DNA from: Aegilops tauschii subsp. strangulata
Taxonomy: Eukaryota; Streptophyta; Magnoliopsida; Poales; Poaceae
Length of the DNA: 64,000 nucleotides
Assembly (NCBI RefSeq): GCF_002575655.3
Contig: NC_053037.3
Coordinates: 145,401,207 to 145,465,206 of the forward strand
Direction: 5' to 3'
Shown: piece after piece, positions 35,006-46,587 of the stretch
Numbering within the stretch: the stretch's first letter is position 1
Layout: the number at the start of each line of letters is the position of its first letter
Translations under genes and position numbers: made by a program
The notes under the pieces: model-generated
Seen by the model: the letters and a program-made list of their open reading frames with translations, nothing else
What the model was told of the DNA's origin: nothing
The model's database searches: none

Positions 35006-36377
35006 CCCCTCGGTGAAGACGAGGGCTTTGAGCGGCGCGTGCGGTGGAGGTTTTTATGAACATACAACGTAAGGGGGTTTTCTGCAAAAAACATGCCATG
35101 TCGGCACCTGACGGGCGGGCCCCGCTAGTCAGATACACCGTCAATACGTGTTTATACGCAGTTTAGACCTATTTGCAAAAACTTAGAGCAATGTTGGTAC
35201 TGACACGCAAAAATTAGCAATCGTGATACCAATCTGCATGTGATGCCCCAATTATGGTACTTCTATGCAATTAACGAGAGAGAGCGCAGAGAGATAGAGA
35301 CAGCAGTGAGAGATGCGCACATCACTGAACCCTTTCGATTCTATTGCAATGTCGAATACAGTAGTTTTTTGTGTTCTAACTCTCTTGGAGAATCTGCAGT
35401 TATTTGGCTCATCGTAGTGCCTCAAGTTTCTGACAGTGACATGGTTGTACACCGTCGACTTTGCCGGAAATCCGTCTGCACATACTCCACTGTCCGCCAA
35501 AACTTGCTCTGACCTGAGGTACATACACTACAGTGTCATCGATCTGCATCTGTCATCGTCTATTTACTTCAAGTCTGTATGTCATCAACTATACTACTTA
35601 TTAAAAGGGAGAAGGAGAGGATATGTTAGAGCTAGATGAAACAATAGCCCTGTGAAGAGAGGATTCTGCTTTCTAAGTGAGTATCTTGGTGCATGCTTGT
35701 TTCTGAATAAAATGCAGAGGTCATGAATGAATTAAACCATGGTACTCTGAAATAAGAGAGCAGGCAACGGTAGGTTTATTTTCAGTTAAAGCACTATCAG
35801 TTGTATATACCCCATTTGAAAAAAAAAAATGTTTATGCTCCTTGCAAACTACTAGGTATTATTTAAACGTTTTTACATAAGACTGTCCACCCAGTTACGG
35901 TAACTAATTAGTATATTATAGTTAGTTACCGTATTAATTAATTAGTATATTAGTATATCGCCAGGCTGTAGCAAACAATTTGGTCGGTCCCAGCAAAAAA
36001 ATAGTTCCAGCAAAAAAAGATCGCTATCGCGGTCACAGGTACTATATGGTTCTACTGTATGTCTCTGTAGTTATTTGGCTGAGTCGAAATTTGCTAGAGG
36101 AGTTGCAATAGCCTTGATCAAATATTCAGGACATGCGTCCAATATCCTGTGCGTGCGTGACTTGGATTGATCTTTGTTGGACAGAAGTGTATAATAATTT
36201 GGTAAATGTTTGACTGAATTTGATAATTTGTGCACAATGTGAGTTACGGTGTTAGAGGCCCTGAACGCATTTAGCACGTGAAAATATGTGTTAAGTCCTG
36301 TTCCAAGTTGTTATCTTTCGGAAAGAGAACGCAACAGAGATAGATTTCTATTCGAAGCACGAGTTAACCACAAGGAA

Positions 36378-36545
36378 TCCCCATGCTTTTGCACCGAGTG
36401 TGAAATCAACTTTCAGAGATTGACATGGCCATTGTTTTTCGCTTTCCCCCTGAAGACAAAATAGGGATTGTTCAGGCTGATTTGTGTTTGTGCAAGCAAA
36501 ACTCAAGGAAACTCTTCTGAAGATTTATGAGGTGAAGGACCCGTG
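36378..36545 (+). repeat. Segment shared with unit 3 (18405-18572)
   Basis: The same ~165-bp sequence lies ~70 bp before this unit's 3' end, whereas in unit 3 it is ~2 kb before the end. Confidence 0.85.
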
Positions 36546-36883
36546 TGTTGCAATGGGAGACCCAATTTCATGGATGACACTTATTCTCCCGTTGCAACGC
36601 ACGGGCCTTTTTCGCTATCTTTCCTAATAACAAAGCACGGATTGACTTTGTCGGGTTCACCGTCACAATACGCTTCTTCACGTGATTTTACGCTTTCAGT
36701 TTGAATTTAAAATATATACACGAGGTTTACCCAAGGTGGTACTAATCTATATACGTGCCCATGCATCAAAACCATCAGGTTCAATGTGTGTTCCTACCGA
36801 CTTGGGCCTGCAGGCTGGGTCGTTGGCCCAGCTCCAGTTGAACGCGAGAAGAAGAAAAATAAATAAAATTGGGATGTGGACAA

Positions 36884-36940
36884 TGGGATTTGAACTCTTG
36901 TCTGCTGTGTAGATGCTAACGTAGCAGACCAATCAATCCA
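36884..36940 (-). other. tRNA-like block in unit 9
   Basis: Minus-strand B-box-like AGTTCAAATCCC with upstream TTGGTCTGC. Weak A box. Confidence 0.4.
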
Positions 36941-37738
36941 GGCTTGTGGGTATTACAACGTCGGTGTCTGGCTCTTTAACATAAAGCAAGGCGTACTGGG
37001 GCCAAGGGAGTTGGACGCTTGATGGGCACGGGAGTGCTGGGCCGAGACGGCTGCCGCGGCCCACGGGGCGGACAAGGAACAGGCTGGAGGCTTTTTCATA
37101 TTTGTTTACTTATGAAATAGTCCCACCTTGCTATTTTGCATTAATTTTTACCAATTTATATACGTTCTTAGGTTATCAGGCATCACGGAGCTGCTTCAGA
37201 AATTAAGCAAAGAATAAGGCACGAATATCTCATTGAGAAACAAAGAATGAAGGCCCATGGAAAGAGAGAGAACGGAAATAGAGGGTAATTAATTGGAAAG
37301 TAACCGGCTGGCAAATGAGATTCATGACATGCTTGATATAAGGAAAAAGAAAAAGAAAGAAAATAGACACTGATTGCGTGAGAAATAAAGAAGAAAAGAA
37401 AGAGAGAGGAAGGAAATAGGAGGATTGAGGGAGGATCCTACCAAATAGATAGGACATGCGGGATTTGTGGGCGCCATATATTCTTTGTTGGCCTGAAATT
37501 TAGTATCAATGGCAGGCGTACTGGCCTCATTCATATCTTATATGAATATAAAAATGATGTGGCATTTTTTTCCTACATGCAATCCTCACTAAATTCACGT
37601 CATTTTTTTTCTGTTGCAGCGGACAACATGACATGTTTTACTTCCACTTATGATCCTTACTAAATTTGCACCAATTTTATAACACATTGAATGGTATGTC
37701 TGCGCATACAATCCTCACTAAATTTAAGTCATTTTTTA

Positions 37739-38667
37739 GAGGTAATATCACCGGCAGTCACACAACTTGTATTGGATGTGCAGTTTAGTGCTACAACTTG
37801 CAAAATACGTCTTTTTGGTCAGCTAACTTGCGTTTCGGTGCATATACGGTCACTCCATGCGTATTCGGCGCTTGCGTGGCATGCCACGTCTGCATGGAGC
37901 CACTGTCAGTGACCGAAGACGCTCTGGAGCAACCAGCGCGTGGTAAACTTGCATGGACCCCCTGAATCTGTCTGTCAGGCCGGGCACCGGAGAGAGATAA
38001 CAGAGATTGCTATAGAAAAGTGGTGGGTGTACAATCTTCATGACAGTTTCAGATTTTTGTCTTATTTTCACGGTTCAATTCTGTACAATGTTGTGCTGAA
38101 ATTCAGTTGAAAACTGTGGCAAAATTCAGTTGAAAACTGTGCCAAAATACTGTCCAAAAATTCAGATTTTTGTCTTATTTTCATGGTTCAATTCTGTACA
38201 AAGTTGTGCCAAAATACAGTTGAAAACTGTGCCAAAATACTGTCCAAAAATTCAGCAAACGTTTTGGCAAAATTTAGAACATGTACAGAACATCCAAATA
38301 AAAAGAGAGGACTGGTATTCGAACCCAAGTCCTGCCAATATTACTTGACAACGTATTGCCAATTGGGTAATGAGCAGATTCTGCTCAAATCTCTCCACCC
38401 ACCAGTTTTATAGCAATCTCTGTTATCTCTCTCCGGTGCCCGTATGCCTGACAGACAGATTCAGGGGGTCCGTGCAAGTTTACCACGCGTTGGTTGCTCC
38501 AGAGTGTCTTCAGTCACTGACAGTGGCTCCATGTAGACGTGGCATGCCACGCAAGCGCTGAATACGCATGGAGTGACCGTATCTGCACCGAAACGCAAGT
38601 TAGCTGACCAAAAAGACGTAAACTGCACATCCAATGCAAGTTGTGTGACTATCAGTGATATTACCTC
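37739..38667. mobile_element. Mutator-like element (929 bp, 9-bp TSD)
   Basis: Ends are GAGGTAATATCACC and its complement, with inverted repeats of about 275-290 bp. The target duplication CATTTTTTA is perfect (37730-37738 and 38668-38676), and the paralogous copy at 39121 has a single CATTTTTTA. Start with G and a 9-bp duplication fit Mutator-like elements. The interior has a ~115-bp tandem repeat (38041-38160 / 38161-38260) and a tRNA-like B box near 38318. No transposase. Confidence 0.92.
38313..38375 (-). other. tRNA-like block in Mutator-like element
   Basis: Minus-strand GGGTTCGAATACC (B-box-like) with CCCAATTGGCAATACG upstream. Similar in form to the Helitron blocks although it lies in a different element class. 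Confidence 0.35.
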
Positions 38668-40043
38668 CATTTTTTACCGGTGTAACCCGCGGGCATATAT
38701 GCTATATTTTGTATAAATGGAGGTATAATATTATTTCGCCTCCTATTTGGTATGCCCATGTCGTTTCTCCATACTTAGTTAGGCTATTCTAACAAATAGA
38801 GGAAGGAAATAGGAGGATTGAGGGAGGATCATACCAAAATAGATAGGACATGCGGGATTTGTGGGCGCCATATTAATCTTTGTTGGCCTGAAATTTAGTA
38901 TCAATGGCAGGCGTACTGGCCTCATTCATATCTTATATGAATATAAAAATGATGTGGCATTTTTTTCCTACATGCAATCCTCACTAAATTCACGTCATTT
39001 TTTTCTGTTGCAGCGGACAACATGACATGTTTTACTTCCACTTATGATCCTTACTAAATTTGCACCAATTTTATAACACATTGAATGGTATGTCTGCGCA
39101 TACAATCCTCACTAAATTTAAGTCATTTTTTACCGATGTAACCCACGGGCATATATGCTATATTTTGTATAAATGGAGGTATAATATTATTTCGCCTCCC
39201 ATTTGGTATGTCCATGTCGTTTCTCCATACTTAGTTAGGCTATTCTACCGATAGTCTATCCTAGGCCACCAGGCATCTGCCCCGTTCATCCGTGTTACGT
39301 TCCACCAATAAAAAAACAGCGCCCTCCTGACCCGTCTGTGCAACCCGGTCCAACAAATCAGACCCACCAGCCCGTTTAGGAGATGAGGCAAAAATAGTAG
39401 ACCGTGATAGCAATCAAACTGCAACCTCCACTGTTCTTTGGTGTTGATCGTTTTAACCCACAAAAAAAGGTGTTGATTATTTTAAACTAAAGTTGAATTT
39501 GGTGTTTGTTTGTGTCCTTTACGGACTGGAACTGAACTACTACGATGTAAAATCTGGATACACAAATACAAGGCGCAAGCATTAGATTGTGCAGATGTGG
39601 CCGGGATCTCAAACACGACCGTTCGCTGGTCTGTACATGTAGACGATGCAATTCTTTATTGGTTCCAAACTTAGGTGGAACGTTCCCGTGTAGTGGACAT
39701 CGTGAGAGACAATGAGGACAAAGAAAATAAGTGGTAACAGGGATGGGACGCTAAGGGTGATAATTTGTTTCTCCCGTTGCAACGCACGGGCACTTTTGCT
39801 AGTCTCTCCCTAATAATAAAGCACGGATTGACTTTGTCGGGTGCACCGTCACAATACGCTTTGTTCTCATGTCGTAATACGCTTTTACAATTCGTGTAGA
39901 CAAAATCAAAATCCAAGGTGATACTATTCCCCGAGAGCTCTAACAGTCGAGCTTTGGCTGAAACCTCGCGTACGTAATCGGGCCGGCCCATAACCAGGAA
40001 ACAAGAACGTAAAAATAGCACGAAAAACAAAACCACACATGAT

Positions 40044-40100
40044 GGGTTCGATCTCGCGACCTCACGCTAGGTAGCAGGGACGCCAACCACATGAGCTAGC
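40044..40100 (-). other. tRNA-like block in unit 10
   Basis: Minus-strand GCTAGCTCATGTGGTTGGCG (A-box-like) and GAGATCGAACCC (B-box-like), spaced as in a tRNA. Confidence 0.5.
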
Positions 40101-40613
40101 TGTTGATTATGCTCAAATTGCAGCGCCCCTGTTAAAGTAGTTTAGCGACAACTCTATTTATTTTTCTTAAATATTTTCAACAATTCTTGGAAACAAGTGT
40201 GGACGATTTTCCTTAAAATATTTGAATATGAATACGTTTTTAAAATCGTCAATAAATATCGAAAATTCGAACAAAATTTCGAAACCTGAACAAATAGAGT
40301 TCTAGTTCGATGGCCGGAGGGGGTGGGTGTAGGTGCTCTGGTGGTGCCTGTTATATACGGATTGACTTTGTCGGGTTCACCATCGCGTCCTTTTTGCAGA
40401 AAAGTCCCTGTAGTTTTTAGGAATCAACCCACACTCAAATAAATAACGTTTGTGTGTTGTGTTCAGTTTTTTTTGTTCCGTCTGTTCATCTTGGTCTTTC
40501 TCGGTATGTTAAACTCCCCTCTCAACGTGGACTCTTAGTTGTAGTCCAACTCTTCATCCCACGTCTCCTCTAATTTCTCTCATAAATATCGGTTAATACA
40601 CATCTCCAAGGCA

Positions 40614-41576
40614 CGGATCGCCGGCTGCAATAGCGACCGGCTCCCCATCTACGAGACCGGCCTTGACGACGTCGCCAAGCAGTGCCGCGGCCGCGGCCGC
40701 AACCTCTTCTTCAGCACCGACGTCGGCGAGGCGGACTTCGTCTCCGTCTCCGTCAACACCCCCACCAAGAGCCGCGGCCTCGGCACCGGCAAGGCCGCGC
40801 GCCGATCCTGACCTACTAGGTGAGCGCACGCATGATCGTCGACATATCCCACTCCAATAAGATCATGGTCGAGAAGTTCACCGTGCCCGTCACCGTCAAG
40901 ACCGCCAAAGCCATCGAGAAGATCCTCACCCACAACGGCCATGGCGTCCTGAACCAAATCCTGTCCAATCGGGAGGTTCCTCGCTGAGGGCACCGCCGTG
41001 AAGGTCCTCAAGGATGTCTACGTGAAGGTCCTCAAGGACGTCCATGGAGGCAGGCCGCAGGTCATCGGCATCAACGACTGCAAGAGCCGCTTCATCTACC
41101 GCGTCGTCTCCTCCATGTTCAACACTGTCGCCGTGAAGAAGGTGGCCATGCTAGGTTCGCCTTCAAGAAGGATACCGGTGACACCCGCGAGACACCGGTC
41201 ATCGACATGTGCCTAGGTCTGCTTGGCGACAAGGCCGTCGTTAGCATCTACGACCCGCAGGTGAGGCGTGACCTCGCCATGAACAAGTTTGACTGGGACC
41301 ACGCGCACCCTCGCCACCTGCAGCCGGTGGGCCGTGGGCGAGCCCGCCGGGCAGCCCGTCACCGTCACGTCGGACGCGTACGAGGCCGTCCGTGATGCGC
41401 ACGCCGTCTGCATCCTGACCGAGTGGGATGAGTTCAAGAGCCTCGACTGCTGGCGCATGTACAACGTGATGCAGAAGCCGGCTTTCGTCTTCGCCGTCGC
41501 AGGATTCATCATCTATGCAATTGGCAAGCCGCTTGACCAAGCCCAGTGGCTCAAGGTCATGCCAGCCGTCGCCTGA
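40614..41576 (+). pseudogene. UGDH: UDP-glucose 6-dehydrogenase pseudogene
   Basis: Plant UGDH (about 480 aa, cytosolic) oxidises UDP-glucose to UDP-glucuronate for cell-wall polysaccharides. Here frame pieces read NSDRLPIYETGLDDV and FVSVSVNTPTKSRGLG, then VEKFTVPVTVKTAKAIEKIL and QILSN, then INDCKSRF and VVSSMFNTVA, then KKDTGDTRETPVIDM, LLGDKAVVSIYDPQV, FDWDH, VCILTEWDEFKSLDC and the end MPAVA with TGA at 41574-41576. Missing are the N-terminal NAD-binding glycine motif and a block of roughly 170 residues containing the catalytic Cys region. Frameshifts occur near 40812, 41000, 41155 and 41330. No introns are seen. It is non-functional and lies inside a Helitron. Confidence 0.9.
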
Positions 41577-43238
41577 GGCGATGCACACTGATAGCCGCAC
41601 GTCGACGAGCGTTCTTCTTACTAATTAATAACAACAAAAAGCATCGATGAATTTTAAGAGAAGTCTTATGTTATAAAAACCGAAAATCTCATAGATAGGA
41701 GGACTTATCTGTAAAACTTTTATGTTTCCCCCGTCAAGCAGACAAGACAGAAGCATCCAAAGGAGTTATTAGTACGGAGGAGAGGGCCTAAGCAAAAGCA
41801 GGGGGCAGATCAACGAGGTAGTACTTGCACTAATATGTTTCATGCGAGCTTAGTGCATTCTTATTCTATTAGTTAAATTTTAGATTTGTACAGCTATGTT
41901 TCATGAGAGAGGACATACTTTTACTTCCTATTCTCTGCTGGATTAGTTCCAAATTACAAGGATACAAGTGTTCAAAAGTTAACTAAGTGAAACACTGAAC
42001 ATGTTAGTTGATGACCTCCGACTAGCAGTTATGTTCTTCTCTCTTCGGGTTGTGTGACATGGATTACTGAATTTTAAAGAATATATATGTTTTAGCATTT
42101 TTTTATGATGTTTTGTTCAAGCAAAGAAGAAACGTAACTAGGCTAGAATTTTTGGAAGACAATATCCGTATAATATGTCTTGCTGTAAATTAATTACTGT
42201 ATTTATGGCTTTTCATTGTGAGAGTTAGATGACCTGAAACTGTTAAATGAGATGCGTTTAATTTCACCCCACAAAAAAAGATGCGTTTAATTTCAGTTAT
42301 CAATCTCTAAAGTTGGATCCCTTGACCAGTCTGCGATTTTGTATATGTTGTGCCACATATCTTATTAAAGATTTACCGTCTTCAGTTCATTAAATCAGTT
42401 TTTCTTCTCTCCCACGGATGCTTCATGTCATAAGTAGTTTGCGAGTCATTTTAGTATTCTTGCAGATCTCTGCAATAATGTAGCTGCAACTGGTCGAACA
42501 TATACTCCTACTAATTTGTTAGCTGCTCTCAAGTAAGGCACTTCTTGAGTTAATCGTTGACGGTCGATATTAAGCATTCAACATTCTAATTATCATTTCG
42601 GCAGCTCTATGCACTTCCTAAATTAGTGGTCGGCGATCAATATTAAGCAATCTACATTCTAATTGAGCCATATAATGTACTATATTTCTTTATCCTCATG
42701 CCACCAAGTAATCTGCTATGCAGCTTCTCTATCATGGTTTCTTTGAAAATGACTAGCCATAAAAAATAATACAATGTTCATGTTTTCATTTTTCATATAG
42801 GACGTCAATCTCTTTGGAGATCACATGACCTATTTGGAGCACAGTTTCATGTCCCTTCAACGCATTCTTGCATCTAAATTATTGGGTTGGCATGAAGTGC
42901 GTACATACTAAAAGAATAAGTTACTTTCTTTTAATGTCAGATTTTCTCGAGCTTTATCTGACTATGATAAATATAAATTCACTCAGTACAAAAATAATAG
43001 TCATGAAAAATTCTAGCTCATGCAGTTGCGTGGATTGATGACTAGCTCAACTGCTCTATTGCCACCGCTTGTAACCATGCCATTGGCCTCCCCCGGCTCC
43101 TCCTTATCAACTGTGATCTCTGATTTTCAGGTAAAGTCCTCCCATGGTAGCCTCCCATAAAAGCACTTAACCCTATCACGTAGCCGGTTATGCATCCCAT
43201 CGATTTCTTCCGTTGCAACGCATGGACAATTTTCCTAG

Positions 43239-46200
43239 TCTTTCCCTAATAATAAAGCACGGATTGACTTGTCGGGTTCACCATCACAATACGCTTCTTC
43301 CCGTGAATTTACGCTTTCAGTTTGATTTTAAAACATATAGGCGAGGTGGTACTAATTCGGGGAACCGTCTGTAGTTTCGGGCCATATCCGACGTTTTGTT
43401 TTCTGCCTGTACGTCAAAATCACACGTAAATCCAATTTGGCCCAACAAAGAATCCAGCCAGCCCTGAGTTTCTTTCACGGCACGCACCTCCTTCCCGTCC
43501 TTCCCTAAAAAAATAACTCCTCCCGTCCTGAAAAGGCACTAGCCGCCTCCCCAACCCCAACTCGTCGAAACCCCAGCACCCCATGACCTGATCGATCACC
43601 GATGGCGTTCGGCGAGGTCATGCCCTAGGCCTCATCCCCGGCCGCCCTGACAGCGGATCGAATCAGCGTAGTTGGCGCGTGGGACGGCTCCCTGGAGGTG
43701 TACCTGGGCGCCTGGACGGGGCTGATGCTGTGCGCCGAGGTGGTGCGGCGGGCCGGGGTCCTGGCGCATGCCGTGGCGAGCTAATCTCAACGTGATGCTG
43801 CTCACTAGCGCGACATCATGCCACCTGGCCGGTGCTGCAGCGACGTGGTTAAGAGGGACGTGGATGAGGCAGAGTCTACGCTCGGCGGCGCAGAGATCTG
43901 GAGGATACATGATTCTGTGGACACAGCGGCGGCGTGGCCCGGTGGAGCGGCATGTTGATTTTCTTGGGGGTAGGTTTTTGCTGTTGGTGACCTTTTAAGA
44001 AATTTAAGAGATCCAGTGCAGGGAGACATGCTATTGAGTTGGAAGACCAGGTGGATTTGAAGCTCATTGGTCAACATTCAGTCAAATTTCATGTTGAACA
44101 GGTACGTCCATGATGATCTGGTGCTTCTAATCTTTCTTGCCTATAGATTAGATCTTAAGCCTCTCTTACTTTGTCCAATATAGTTAGTCTGCATATGAGA
44201 ACACACGTATGTCAATGGATAAGCAATTGATCTCTAATCAATCAAGGTTTGCAAACTCATCCAGATCTCAATCTTAATGGTTCAAGAATCAACATTTACA
44301 CTTTAAAGTGTATTCATTGACCAATTCTTTTTGAAATATGCATCGGGGCCATCGAAGGCAAGATGCTTATGTTATGTTTTTATTCTGATGACAACTCATC
44401 TTCTTTGCCTGTTGGTAGCTGCTCATGAGAAACTAGGATATATTTTTACTGCTTTAGATGCAAGCATCTTCTTTTCCATGGGCCTGCAGGGATTTGTTTG
44501 GAAATTAAGTTGAAGTTAACGACATTTGTTGTTCTGCATGGGCAGGGATGCAGAGTAATAAATATTTCTAATATAAGTACATGGGCCGTTTAACTATCTC
44601 TACTATTAAAGAGGGATCGAACGTCGTGATGGTTCGACCTCCTCTCGTGGTTCAACCCCCTTCTATCGCTAGCTATCGAAAGTCCTCCCACCGCTTCTTC
44701 CATCCCCGCCCGAAAAAAAAGGCAAAAAAAACCACAACCCACGAACGCACGATCCCACACCCACGCAGCCTCGTCGCCTCTCGCACCCCATGGCACCCGA
44801 TCCCGTCTCTCTCCCAGCTCCTGAGAAAAAATGTCTCCTGCTGTCGCCTCCTCATCCGCCCCGCGGTCGCGGTCCTGGCCGTCGGCGCTGGGATCCAGTC
44901 CCATGAAGAAATTCTCTACTCCTCCCTCTTATCTGTACCATTCTAGATCGCGTTCAACCAACGGCGAGCTTGGCGGCAGCGCAGAAGGAGAGCGTCAGTA
45001 TGTCGGCGCTAGAGTACTAACCCTGGGGGTGGTGTGCCCCTATCCCGGCCCCCTGCTGCGATCTTGAGAGCTATCATGCCGTCGGCGCCCATCGCGAACA
45101 ATTAAGGCTCCTCCGTTGGGGTAGTGGTTGCAGAGGCTGGTGAAGAGCCTCAGCCGTGATGAGGATGATGACGCACAGCGGGGGTGGGAGCGGAACCACG
45201 GGGAGGGTTCCAATTAATAATAAAGTACGGATTGACTTCGTGGGTTCACTGTCGCGCCCTTTTTGTGAGAAACTCTTATGTTTTTGTTTATTAAACCCGC
45301 GGTACGTTTTTAAGTGGATGTCTAAGAAAAAACGTTTCACTTTTTATAAAAAAAACCCTGCGTTTTATCAACACGCGGTCACGTCCTAAATATCGTCCGT
45401 ACGTTCAGCCATCGCGCACGCTCGCAAACTCGGTCTGGTCATGCATTGATTACGTTTGATTTTTTGTCCCACCTCGATCCCTTAAAACTGATTCTCATTG
45501 ATTTATATATACAATTGCAGATTATCCGTAATATTAACCAGCCCCCTAAAAAATCAACAGACAGAAAACAGACTCTGAATGCATGGCAGAGATCCTCGGC
45601 GAGGCAATGAATTAAGAGGGACTGGGGATCAGACGCGAAGGCGTGGTAACCCGACATGAGAATCGGCGAGGCTATGAATTAAGAGGGACTGAGAATCAGA
45701 GAAAGGAGATGAAGCGAGCAAGGTAAGATGTGGATGCAGATGCATCTCGCTGGAGACCAGATAAACTTTAAATCGGTGGGTGAAGGTACACGTGCCTGAT
45801 GGGTGTGCCAGATGACAACATTGTTTTTATCAGCCAGTACAAGAGTATTTTTCTTACGTTTGGAATGAGATATAATCTTCAAATAAAACAACCTTCAATA
45901 AAATACTAAATAATCAAAATCATTAGAATTCAAATCTTTTGATAATTTATAAAAAATTTAAATGAATTATTATACTCTCAAGGAGCATTTAAGGGCATCT
46001 TCGACACCAACCCTCAAAACACCTGCAATCGTCTGAACCGCGCGGTCCGAACCCGAAATGCAACCGAATATATGTGGATAGCTTTGAATGGTCGTCTTCT
46101 GCATCATTTCTAGCGGACTGGTCCCGATCTGTTGAGGGTTCTGCTTCACCAACTTTTGTTCCATTCTACATTTATACCATGGGAAAAGGTAGCCAATATA

Positions 46201-46267
46201 ATGATTTTAAGCAGGTACAAGTGCTTACTTTTTTTTTACCCGTTGCAACGCACGGGCCCTTTTGCTA
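43239..46267 (+). mobile_element. Helitron unit 11 (3029 bp), composite
   Basis: Starts TCTTTCCCTAATAATAAAGC; ends with hairpin 46239-46256 and TTGCTA. Two further 5'-type ends lie inside: TCTCTACTATTAAAGAGGG at 44597 (after A) and TAATAATAAAGTACGGATTG at about 45216. The unit is therefore probably several Helitrons nested or fused. A GC-rich captured piece (43590-43980) and a second (44640-45060) are unidentified. Confidence 0.72.
43600..44102 (+). pseudogene. Captured fragment, unidentified
   Basis: A frame from ATG at 43602 reads MAFGEVMP and stops early; the next pieces read VVGAWDGSLEVYLGAWTGL. A donor-like GAACAG|GTACGT lies near 44099. The family was not recognised. Confidence 0.3.
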
Positions 46268-46587
46268 TCTATCCCTAATAATAAAGCACGGATTGACTTT
46301 GTCGGGTTCACCGTCATAATACGCTTTCTTCTCATGTCATAATACGCTTTTACGATTTGTATAGACAAAATCGTAATATAAACGAGGTGGTACTAATTTT
46401 ATGGAATTTTTATCCATCGTCTAAGAAAATTTAGTCCGAAGGCCGCTACGCGCCCAACAGGCTGGGCCTCAACCTGATGTTCCGCACACTGCCTCGGCCA
46501 CATCGTCAAGATGGAAAAACGATTCCTGATGGCCGGCTCCTGCCACCGTCAGGGCGGAAAAAGAATGAAAACTAATCCAATCCACTT

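Larger units (their letters stand above)
33769..35274. mobile_element. Gene-carrying DNA element with ~215-bp terminal inverted repeats
   Basis: The ends TTAATTGCATAGAAATACC (33769) and its complement (to 35274) continue as a near-perfect inverted repeat of about 215 bp each (33769-33985 and 35058-35274). Flanking TTAA on both sides makes the target site ambiguous: TA (Tc1/mariner-like) or TTAA (piggyBac-like). A clear 9-bp duplication is not visible. The ~1.07 kb interior is GC-rich and holds two gene fragments in opposite orientation. There is no transposase. The structure is that of a gene-capturing non-autonomous element of the Pack type. Confidence 0.87.
30197..36617 (+). mobile_element. 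Helitron unit 8 (6421 bp), largest unit
   Basis: Begins TAATAATAAAGCACGG directly after CTAG, so the first ~8 nt (TCTTTCCC) are missing. Ends with hairpin 36588-36605 and CGCTA. Contents: GC-rich first-exon-like segment (about 30470-31010), exon-like piece 32315-32440, a purine-rich tandem repeat, the terminal-inverted-repeat element 33773-35270, and a segment shared with unit 3. A TATACTACTTATTAAAAGG motif at about 35590 resembles another Helitron start. Confidence 0.78.
37404..39247 (+). repeat. Direct duplication (~450 bp) interrupted by an insertion
   Basis: Copy 1 (37404-37738 plus 38668-38793) and copy 2 (about 38798-39247) are nearly identical, from GAGGAAGGAAATAGGAGG to CTTAGTTAGGCTATTCTA. 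Copy 2 lacks the 929-bp insertion and shows the empty site. Confidence 0.93.
36618..39802 (+). mobile_element. Helitron unit 9 (3185 bp), with duplication and Mutator-like insertion
   Basis: Starts TCTTTCCTAATAACAAAGC; ends with hairpin 39773-39790 and TTGCTAG. Contains a tRNA-like block, a ~450-bp direct duplication and a 929-bp insertion in the first copy. Each copy has a Helitron-like 3' end variant (CCGGTGTAACCCGCGGGC...GCTA at 38704; ACCGATGTAACCCACGGGC...GCTA at 39160). Confidence 0.82.
39803..43238 (+). mobile_element. Helitron unit 10 (3436 bp) carrying a UGDH pseudogene
   Basis: Starts TCTCTCCCTAATAATAAAGC (alternative 5' block with CTTTGTTCTCATGTCG). Ends with hairpin 43210-43225 and TCCTAG. 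A second 5'-type block without terminus (ACGGATTGACTTTGTCGGGTTCACCATCGCG) begins at about 40355, just before the UGDH pseudogene. The 1.6 kb after the pseudogene is AT-rich with two short duplications (42250/42281 and 42550/42620) and no recognised gene. Confidence 0.83.

Noticed and set aside
34140..35072. 310-codon plus-strand frame across the F-box element
   Set aside because: Apart from its first ~80 codons (kept as a possible BYPASS1-like piece), it is the antisense shadow of the F-box fragment in very GC-rich DNA.
33915..35144. 409-codon minus-strand frame
   Set aside because: It is an Arg/Pro/Ala-rich frame offset from the F-box reading frame and runs through the inverted repeats. It is a product of GC bias.
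40663..41600. Intact host UGDH gene
   Set aside because: It has frameshifts and lacks both the NAD-binding start and the central catalytic block. Helitron ends flank it.
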